From positions 1 to 6,462 of the forward strand of contig CAZYPK010000224.1 of NCBI GenBank assembly GCA_964649195.1: 6,462 nucleotides of DNA, given 5' to 3'. Origin of the DNA: JTS-RE9 sp964649195. GTDB taxonomy: Bacteria > Planctomycetota > Phycisphaerae > Phycisphaerales > Phycisphaeraceae. The translations under genes were made by a program, and so were the position numbers. The notes under the pieces are model-generated. The model was not told the origin of the DNA and ran no database searches. It was given only the letters and a program-made list of their open reading frames with translations. Shown here one piece after another: positions 1-4,908 of this stretch (within the stretch, counting starts at the first letter, position 1; every line of letters begins with the position of its first letter).

Positions 1-6
1 ATTTTG

Positions 7-41
7 CATTTTGCACTTTGCAATGGCCATTGGATATTTTC
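7..41. repeat. degenerate heptanucleotide tandem array (leader array 1)
   Basis: Successive 7-nt units starting at 7, 14, 21 and 28 all begin with CA: CATTTTG, CACTTTG, CAATGGC, CATTGGA. A related unit, TATTTTC, follows at 35. The array probably continues leftwards, since ATTTTGC is repeated at 1-7 and 8-14. The stretch is AT-rich compared with the surrounding genes and I see no credible coding sequence in it. It is the first of three different short-unit arrays stacked in the 140 nt before the MlaE-type gene. The function is unknown. Confidence 0.6.
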
Positions 42-44
42 TTC

Positions 45-73
45 CCTCCGTGCCTCCGTGCCTTCGTGCCTTC
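45..73. repeat. octanucleotide tandem repeat (leader array 2)
   Basis: The units CCTCCGTG (45-52), CCTCCGTG (53-60) and CCTTCGTG (61-68) are followed by a partial CCTTC (69-73). The period is 8 nt, unlike the 7-nt arrays on either side. The + strand is pyrimidine-rich. It lies entirely upstream of the likely start codon at 141. Confidence 0.7.
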
Positions 74-87
74 CCCCCCTGCCTTTC

Positions 88-119
88 AACTCAGAACTCA
101 GAACCCAGAACTCAGAACT
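88..119. repeat. heptanucleotide tandem repeat, CAGAACT type (leader array 3)
   Basis: Four contiguous heptads starting at 92, 99, 106 and 113 read CAGAACT, CAGAACC, CAGAACT and CAGAACT, preceded by a partial AACT unit at 88. The array ends 21 nt before the ATG at 141. The 20 nt in between are C- and T-rich and contain no Shine-Dalgarno motif. The unit resembles the heptads at 2292-2368, so the two arrays may belong to one repeat family. Confidence 0.8.
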
Positions 120-140
120 TATTCCCCCTACAATCCCCCC

Positions 141-974
141 ATGCTCACCGCCAAGTTCGCCAGTTTCGGTCAGCGCATCGCCGATGAGTTGGAAGGCTTC
201 GGGCGGTTCACCCTTTTCTCCTTCGCCACCGCCGGCTGGTTCTTCCGGGGCATCGGCAGTTGGACGCGGCCGTCGCAGCTCATGCCGCTCTTCTATCAGA
301 TCGGCACCAAGAGCCTGGGCGTGGTCATGATCGTGGGCATGTTCATCGGCATGGTCCTGGCCATCGAAGCGTACAACCAGTTCGCCTCCATCGGGCAGGA
401 AGCCAGGCTCGGCGGCATCATCGGCATGTCGGTCGTGAAGCAGATCGGCCCGGTCCTGGCCGGCGTCATGATCGCCGGCCGCGTCGGCGGCTCCGTCTCC
501 GCCGAGCTGGGAACCATGCGGGTCACCGAGCAGATCGACGCGATGCGCGTCATGGGCGCCGATCCGATCGCCTACCTCGTCGTGCCGCGCGTGCTCACCT
601 GCGTGCTCATGCTGCCGGTGCTGACCATCTTCAGCAACCTCATGGGCGTCGCCGGCGGGTGGTACATCTGCGTGCGGGGCTACGGCGTCAATGCCGCCGA
701 TTACTGGGACTTTTCCGCCCGCTTCGTCACCAACTACGACATCATCAGCGGCCTGGTCAAGACCGCCTTCTTCGGCCTGGCCATCGGCCTGATCAGTTGC
801 TACAAGGGCTTCAACTGCGACAGCGGCGCGGCAGGCGTCGGACGCGCGGCAACCCAGGCCTTCGTCACCAGCTTCATCGTCATCATCATGATGAACTTCT
901 TCCTCGCCAAATTCCTCCGCGACTTCTACTTCCTCCTCTTTGGCCACCCCAACGTCGGCGCATTCTCCGGCTGA
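141..974 (+). CDS. mlaE: MlaE/YrbE-family ABC transporter permease (lipid transport)
   Basis: This 277-residue inner-membrane protein is the permease of an Mla/Mce-type phospholipid (or other hydrophobic substrate) ABC transporter, which normally works with an MlaF ATPase and an MlaD/MCE periplasmic protein. The family signature is clear at about residues 103-150: GPVLAGVMIAGR, then SAELGTM, EQIDAMRVMGADP and a final PR. This is the cytoplasmic coupling region that contacts the ATPase. Hydrophobic segments lie near residues 60-78, 100-118, 148-176, 200-222 and 236-258, after an amphipathic N-terminal stretch, and the length is usual for the family. The ATG at 141 was chosen because the open frame further upstream (to 18) translates only tandem repeats. 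No SD is present. No MlaF or MlaD gene follows, so partners must lie upstream or elsewhere. A hairpin after the stop suggests it is not part of the downstream catabolic cluster. The family call is firm; the substrate is not known. Confidence 0.93.
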   Translation: MLTAKFASFGQRIADELEGFGRFTLFSFATAGWFFRGIGSWTRPSQLMPLFYQIGTKSLGVVMIVGMFIGMVLAIEAYNQFASIGQEARLGGIIGMSVVKQIGPVLAGVMIAGRVGGSVSAELGTMRVTEQIDAMRVMGADPIAYLVVPRVLTCVLMLPVLTIFSNLMGVAGGWYICVRGYGVNAADYWDFSARFVTNYDIISGLVKTAFFGLAIGLISCYKGFNCDSGAAGVGRAATQAFVTSFIVIIMMNFFLAKFLRDFYFLLFGHPNVGAFSG

Positions 975-983
975 CCCCCGGAA

Positions 984-1001
984 CCCAAAGCCCCAAAGCC
1001 C
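984..1001. repeat. short octanucleotide repeat
   Basis: CCCAAAGC occurs twice head-to-tail (984-991 and 992-999), followed by a partial third unit (CC). It starts 10 nt after the stop of the MlaE-type gene and runs into the hairpin at 999-1020. It is short, but similar in style to the other intergenic arrays here. Confidence 0.5.
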
Positions 1002-1020
1002 ATGCACTCCCGTGCATGGG
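999..1020 (+). terminator. strong stem-loop, possible transcription terminator
   Basis: CCCATGCAC (999-1007) pairs perfectly with GTGCATGGG (1012-1020) around a 4-nt TCCC loop. The stem extends outward by a G-U pair (998/1021) and an A-T pair (997/1022). It lies 24 nt after the mlaE stop and 32 nt before the likely start of the M20 gene. There is no T-tract after it, so it is not a classical intrinsic terminator. It could instead stabilise the upstream mRNA or act in the leader of the next gene. The structure is certain; its role is inferred from position. Confidence 0.5.
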
Positions 1021-1052
1021 TTCGCGCCTCTCAATCAACCGATACGATCACC

Positions 1053-2288
1053 ATGCCTGCCACAACAGACACACAGGACATGCTCGACTGGATCGACGCC
1101 CGGCACGATCGCATGGTTCAATCCGTCATCGCGCTGGCCAACATCAACTCCGGCACGATGAACCTCGCGGGCCTCGCCGCGGTGGCTGCGCAACTGGTCC
1201 GGCAATTTGATTCCCTGGGCGCTCCCGCCGAGCAGCTCGACCTGCCGCCGCTGGTCGAAATCGACTCGACCGGCAATGAAATCGCATCACCGCTGGGACA
1301 GGCTCTTCGCTTTCGCAAGCAGGCTCATCGTTTCAAGCCCGGCTCTCCCCGCGTTTTTCTCTGCATCCATTACGACACCGTCTATCCCGCCGATCACCCC
1401 TTTCAGCAGTGCGATCGACTCGATGCCAACACCCTGCGCGGACCGGGCGTCACCGATGCCAAGGGCGGCATCATCGTCATGCTCACCGCACTCGAAGCCA
1501 TCGAACGCAGCCCGTGGCGCGACCGCATCGCATGGGAGGTGCTGCTCAACCCCGATGAGGAAATCGGCACGCCCGGCTCCGCCGCGATCCTGCGCGAAGC
1601 CGCATCGCGGCACGACCTCGGCCTGCTCTTCGAACCCGCGCTCGAAACCGGCGGCTTCGCGGCGCCCCGCAAAGGGTCGGGCAACTTCACGCTCATCGTG
1701 CGCGGCAGGGCGGCGCATGCCGGCAGGTCCTTCGACCAGGGCCGCAACGCCATGCACCTGATCGCCCAGGCCGTCACCGAACTGGCCGCCGTGAATGAGA
1801 TGAAAAGCGAGCACCCCGGCCTGACGCTCAACGTCGGCAAAATCGAAGGCGGCGGACCGGTGAACATCGTCCCCGACCTGGCCATCGCCCGCTTCAACTG
1901 CCGCGTCGCCACGCCGCGGCAGCAGACCTTCGTCGAAGAAACGCTCGCCCGCCTGCTCGAAAAACTGAACCATCAGGACGGCTATCAGGCGCAGCTCGAC
2001 GGCTACTTCCACTCGCCGCCCAAACCGATCGATGAGAAAACTTTACACATGCTTGAAACCCTGCGCGATTGCGGCAAAGAGCTCAACCTCCACCTCGACT
2101 GGCAACCCACCGGCGGCGTCTGCGACGGCAACAAACTCGACGCCGCCGGCCTGCCCAACGTCGATACCCTCGGCCCGCGAGGCCACTCCATCCACAGCGA
2201 AAACGAAACACTATTCCTCGACAGCCTCACCGAACGCGCCAAACTCACGGCGATGTTCCTGATGAAGCTTGCGGATGATGGACGATGA
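1053..2288 (+). CDS. M20 family metallohydrolase, carboxypeptidase G2-like (candidate succinylglutamate desuccinylase)
   Basis: A 411-residue di-zinc amidohydrolase of peptidase family M20, apparently cytoplasmic since no signal peptide is seen. Expected metal and catalytic residues are visible: H106 and D108 in IHYDTVY, D135 in GPGVTDAKGG, the base/ligand pair E169-E170 in NPDEEIG, E194 in FEPALE, and H381 in GHSIHSENE. H222 in AAHAG lies in the inserted dimerisation domain (roughly residues 205-320). Motif order and spacing resemble carboxypeptidase G2/glutamate carboxypeptidases, which release glutamate from N-acyl-glutamates. It leads a cluster with an aminotransferase, astA and astD, so it may do the AstE step (succinylglutamate to succinate plus glutamate); this is inference. 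Other M20 activities (ArgE-like, dipeptidase) remain possible. The ATG at 1053 is preferred over one at 1002, which falls inside the hairpin stem and would add 17 unfamily-like residues. No SD is present. Confidence 0.88.
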   Translation: MPATTDTQDMLDWIDARHDRMVQSVIALANINSGTMNLAGLAAVAAQLVRQFDSLGAPAEQLDLPPLVEIDSTGNEIASPLGQALRFRKQAHRFKPGSPRVFLCIHYDTVYPADHPFQQCDRLDANTLRGPGVTDAKGGIIVMLTALEAIERSPWRDRIAWEVLLNPDEEIGTPGSAAILREAASRHDLGLLFEPALETGGFAAPRKGSGNFTLIVRGRAAHAGRSFDQGRNAMHLIAQAVTELAAVNEMKSEHPGLTLNVGKIEGGGPVNIVPDLAIARFNCRVATPRQQTFVEETLARLLEKLNHQDGYQAQLDGYFHSPPKPIDEKTLHMLETLRDCGKELNLHLDWQPTGGVCDGNKLDAAGLPNVDTLGPRGHSIHSENETLFLDSLTERAKLTAMFLMKLADDGR

Positions 2289-2289
2289 G

Positions 2290-2315
2290 TTGAGATTTCG
2301 GATTTCAAATCTCAA
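2290..2315 (+). other. inverted repeat just after the M20 stop codon
   Basis: TTGAGATTT (2290-2298) is the perfect reverse complement of AAATCTCAA (2307-2315), with an 8-nt spacer. It begins one base after the TGA stop. The stem is AT-rich and only moderately stable, and no T-run follows directly, so I do not call it a terminator. It overlaps the first units of the heptad array and may partly be a by-product of that array's composition. Confidence 0.45.
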
Positions 2316-2368
2316 ATTTCAGACTTCACACTTCAGCCCTCAGCCTTCAGACTTCACACTTCAAATTT
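2292..2368. repeat. degenerate heptanucleotide array, 11 units
   Basis: Eleven contiguous 7-nt units fill most of the gap between the M20 gene and the aminotransferase. Nine successive units, starting at 2306, 2313, 2320, 2327, 2334, 2341, 2348, 2355 and 2362, all begin with CA and end in TT or CT. Unit types include CAAATCT, CAAATTT, CAGACTT, CACACTT, CAGCCCT and CAGCCTT. An 18-nt exact direct repeat (2318-2335 and 2346-2363) is offset by 28 nt, exactly four units, and CAAATTT recurs at an offset of 49, seven units. The array ends 15 nt before the aminotransferase ATG. It is AT-rich compared with the genes and has no coding potential. The function is unknown. Confidence 0.85.
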
Positions 2369-2383
2369 TCTTTCGAGTCCCCC

Positions 2384-3814
2384 ATGTCCACTCCCCTTCT
2401 CGCCGAACGTCTCGCCGCCGACCCGCGCATTGCGCAGGCGAAGCAACTGTTGCTCGCCGCCCTCGCCGATCAGCAGCAATCCATCACCGGCCCGCGACCT
2501 GCCGATCCTGCGCGCAGGCAAAGCTACGACGAGATGCTCGCCCGGTTCGCCGCCGCGCGTGGCGGCCCGCTTTACTTCCCCTACCTCGGCAGCGGCATCG
2601 GGCGCGGGCCGCTCGTCGAGCTGGCCGACGGCTCGATCAAGTACGACTTCATCACCGGCATCGGCGTTCACTTCCTCGGCCACAGCCATCCTGATCTGGT
2701 CAGCGCCGCCGTCGATGCCGCCGTCAGCGACACCATCATGCAGGGCAACCTCCAGCAGAACGTGCCTTCCGTGGAAGTGGCCCGCGCCTTGATCGATCAC
2801 GCCAACGCCGGCGGGGCGGGTCTCAACCACTGCTTCCTCACCACCAGCGGCGCGATGGCCAACGAGAACGCCCTGAAGCTCGCCCTTCAAAAAAAATCCC
2901 CCGCCTCGCGCATTCTCGCCTTCGAGAATTGCTTCATGGGCCGGACGATGGCGCTTTCGCAGATCACCGATCGTCCGCAGTACCGCGAAGGATTGCCCGT
3001 CACGGTCAACGTGGATTACGTGCCTTATTTCGATCCTTCGCGGCCCGAAGAATCGATCGCACAGGCCGTGCTCGTTCTGAAACGGCACATCGCCCGTTAC
3101 CCAGGCCAACATGCGGTGATGCCGATGGAACTGGTCGTCGGCGAAGGCGGCTACATCGTCGGTTCGCGCGATTTTTTTCTCGCCATCATCGAAGTGCTCA
3201 AGGCCGGCAACATCGCCGTGTATGTCGATGAGGTGCAGACTTTCGGAAGGCTCACGAAACTCTTCGGCTTCCAGGCGTTCGGCCTCGATCCCTATGTCGA
3301 TATCGTCACCATCGGAAAGCTCAGCCAGGTCTGCGCCACGCTCTTCACCGATGAATACCTGCCCAGGCCCGGCCTCATCAGCCAGACCTTCACCGGCGCC
3401 ACCGCCGCCATCGCCGCGGCACGGGTCATCCTCGATCATCTGACCACCGGCGATTACTACGATGCCGGTGACGCAAGCGGACGCATCGCAAAACTTCATC
3501 ACCACTTCACCGCCAACCTCGACGCCATCGCCGCCCGGCGCCCCGGCTGGATTCGCGGACCCTACGGCATGGGCGGCATGATCGCCTTCACACCCTTCAA
3601 GGGCGCCGCCGACGATGCCAAAAAACTCACGCTCGCCCTGTTCGACGCCGGCGTGCTCGCCTTCGTCGCCGGATCAACCCCGGCCCGCGTAAGATTCCTC
3701 ATGCCGATGGCGGTCGTGACAGAGGAAGACATCGACGCCGTGTGTACGATTCTCGAAGAGACGATGGAAAAGATGGCGAAGGCAAAATCCGAAAGCAGCG
3801 GCAGTGGCGGCTAA
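2384..3814 (+). CDS. class-III PLP-dependent aminotransferase (candidate succinylornithine transaminase)
   Basis: A 476-residue fold-type I, class-III (omega) aminotransferase. The phosphate-binding TTSGAMANENALKLA segment is at residues 153-167, the FENCFMGRT loop at 180-188, GEGG at 253-256, the cofactor-nitrogen aspartate D282 in VDEVQTFGR, and the Schiff-base lysine K312 in TIGKLSQVC. Near the C terminus, RVRFLMPM (435-442) matches the region of the usual substrate-carboxylate arginine. It lies between an M20 hydrolase and astA/astD, so the likely job is succinylornithine plus 2-oxoglutarate to succinylglutamate semialdehyde plus glutamate, the AstC step. The GKxxQVC motif is unlike AstC/ArgD and recalls lysine 6-aminotransferases and some GABA transaminases, so ornithine, lysine or another omega-amine could be the substrate. 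The start at 2384 follows the heptad array; no SD. The last ten or so residues are a low-complexity K/S/G tail. Confidence 0.88.
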   Translation: MSTPLLAERLAADPRIAQAKQLLLAALADQQQSITGPRPADPARRQSYDEMLARFAAARGGPLYFPYLGSGIGRGPLVELADGSIKYDFITGIGVHFLGHSHPDLVSAAVDAAVSDTIMQGNLQQNVPSVEVARALIDHANAGGAGLNHCFLTTSGAMANENALKLALQKKSPASRILAFENCFMGRTMALSQITDRPQYREGLPVTVNVDYVPYFDPSRPEESIAQAVLVLKRHIARYPGQHAVMPMELVVGEGGYIVGSRDFFLAIIEVLKAGNIAVYVDEVQTFGRLTKLFGFQAFGLDPYVDIVTIGKLSQVCATLFTDEYLPRPGLISQTFTGATAAIAAARVILDHLTTGDYYDAGDASGRIAKLHHHFTANLDAIAARRPGWIRGPYGMGGMIAFTPFKGAADDAKKLTLALFDAGVLAFVAGSTPARVRFLMPMAVVTEEDIDAVCTILEETMEKMAKAKSESSGSGG

Positions 3815-3832
3815 ATCCGAAATCCCAAATCC
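3812..3832. repeat. three-unit heptanucleotide array before astA
   Basis: TAAATCC (3812-3818), GAAATCC (3819-3825) and CAAATCC (3826-3832) are contiguous 7-nt units sharing AAATCC. The first unit includes the TAA stop of the aminotransferase. The array ends 13 nt before the astA ATG at 3846. It has the same period and a similar composition to the array at 2292-2368, but a different unit sequence. Confidence 0.65.
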
Positions 3833-3845
3833 AATTGAGTTTCTC

Positions 3846-4868
3846 ATGGTCGTACTCCGCCCCGTTTCCCTTGCCGATCTCGATCAGCTTGTCGCGCTTG
3901 TCGCCCAGGCGGGGTTCGGTCTCACCACCCTGCCCGCCGATGCGAATCTGCTGCGCCAGCGCATCGAAGGCTCCATGCGCGGCTTCGAGAAGCTTCAGAA
4001 AAAACCGGAAGGCGAACCCTACCTCTTCGTCATGGAAGACCTCACCACCGGCAAGGTCGTGGGCACCACCGGCATCTTCTCCAAGGTCGGCGGCTTCGAA
4101 CCGTTCTACGCCTACCGCATCGAAACCTCGGTCCACGAATCGAAGATGCTCAAGGTCCGCAAGGAAATTCAGACGCTCCACCTCTACGCGGAACACGACG
4201 GCCCCGGCGAAATCGGCAGCCTGTTCCTCGCCCCCGAATATCGCGGCGGAGGCAACGGCAGGCTGCTCTCCATCGGGCGGTTCCTCTTCATGGCACAGTT
4301 CAAAAAGTTCTTCGACCCGCTGGTCATCGCCGAGATGCGCGGCGTCATCGATGATCAAGGCCGCTCGCCCTTCTGGGACGCCATCGGCAGACACTTCTTC
4401 GAGATCGACCTGCCTCGCGCCGATTATCTTTCCATCATCAACAAACGCTTCATCGCCGACCTGATGCCCAGGCATCCGATCTACATCCCGCTGCTGCCGC
4501 AGGCGGCGCAGGAGGTCATCGGCAAGGTCCACCCGCAGACCGCGCCCGCGCTGCATGTGCTGGAAACGGAGGGTTTTTCCCTCAACGGCATGGTCGATAT
4601 CTTCGAGGCCGGGCCTTGCGTCAGCTCGCCGCTGCGGAAAATCCGGGCGGTGAAGGAAAGCGTGCAGGCCCGCATCGCCCAGATCGTCGAAGGCCCCCTC
4701 GAGGCGAAGGCTTACATCATCAGCAACACGCAGCGCGACTTCCGCGCCTGCATGGGGCCGTTGATGGCGGAGAAGGATGAAACCGCGATCATTACCAAAC
4801 TCACCGGCCTGGCGCTGAAGGTGAAGGTCGGCGACACGGTGCGCTACGTCACTACAAAACCCGGTTAA
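3846..4868 (+). CDS. astA: arginine N-succinyltransferase
   Basis: A 340-residue cytoplasmic enzyme that transfers succinyl from succinyl-CoA to the alpha-amino group of arginine, the first step of the AST pathway; in some bacteria the family also uses ornithine. It is recognisable end to end against the E. coli protein as I remember it: the N-terminal LRPVSLADLDQLVAL; ELMPRHPIY-like LMPRHPIYIP at 206-215; VAEMRGVID-like IAEMRGVIDD at 161-170; SPFWDAIGRHFF at 174-185; and the near-invariant GKVHPQTAP at 226-234, whose H229 corresponds to the annotated catalytic histidine of AstA. Length is usual. The ATG at 3846 matches the family N terminus; an in-frame GTG at 3804 would overlap the aminotransferase by 11 nt and add 14 residues translated from the heptad array. 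The 31-nt gap implies co-transcription with the aminotransferase. Confidence 0.96.
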   Translation: MVVLRPVSLADLDQLVALVAQAGFGLTTLPADANLLRQRIEGSMRGFEKLQKKPEGEPYLFVMEDLTTGKVVGTTGIFSKVGGFEPFYAYRIETSVHESKMLKVRKEIQTLHLYAEHDGPGEIGSLFLAPEYRGGGNGRLLSIGRFLFMAQFKKFFDPLVIAEMRGVIDDQGRSPFWDAIGRHFFEIDLPRADYLSIINKRFIADLMPRHPIYIPLLPQAAQEVIGKVHPQTAPALHVLETEGFSLNGMVDIFEAGPCVSSPLRKIRAVKESVQARIAQIVEGPLEAKAYIISNTQRDFRACMGPLMAEKDETAIITKLTGLALKVKVGDTVRYVTTKPG

Positions 4869-4869
4869 C

Positions 4870-4887
4870 CGTTCGCCTTGGCGAACG
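4870..4887 (+). other. perfect 8-bp inverted repeat between astA and astD
   Basis: CGTTCGCC (4870-4877) and GGCGAACG (4880-4887) are perfect reverse complements with a 2-nt TT centre. In RNA this would be a GC-rich hairpin, probably with the innermost pairs open. It starts one base after the astA stop and ends 21 nt before the astD ATG. No T-tract follows, so it is more likely an mRNA-processing or stabilising element, or a dispersed palindromic repeat, than a terminator. The left arm, CGTTCGCC, recurs at 6375-6382, just after astD. Confidence 0.6.
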
Positions 4888-4908
4888 ACGTTGTTCCGCA
4901 TCGCCATC

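Noticed and set aside
11..40. Sigma70-like promoter: TTGCAC (11-16) and TATTTT (35-40), 18-nt spacer
   Set aside because: Both hexamers fall within or beside the AT-rich heptad array, where such matches arise easily; no independent support for a transcription start.
88..119. CRISPR-like array
   Set aside because: The unit is only 7 nt and contiguous with no spacers; no cas genes are present.
18..140. N-terminal extension of the MlaE-type protein by 41 codons
   Set aside because: The extension translates the octamer and heptad repeats and is not like family N termini; the ATG at 141 gives the usual length.
260..1210. Open frame (316 codons) on the + strand overlapping mlaE in another frame
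   Set aside because: It is an extremely Arg/His-rich translation of mlaE codons out of frame, running into the hairpin and the M20 gene; no supporting motif.
2354..3505. Open frame (383 codons) on the - strand opposite the aminotransferase
   Set aside because: It is a shadow of a conserved class-III aminotransferase, rich in Gly/Asp/Glu, with no family resemblance; it also runs into the heptad array.
3804..3845. GTG start for astA overlapping the aminotransferase stop
   Set aside because: The 14 extra residues have no counterpart in AstA proteins and come from the heptad array; the ATG at 3846 aligns with the family N terminus.
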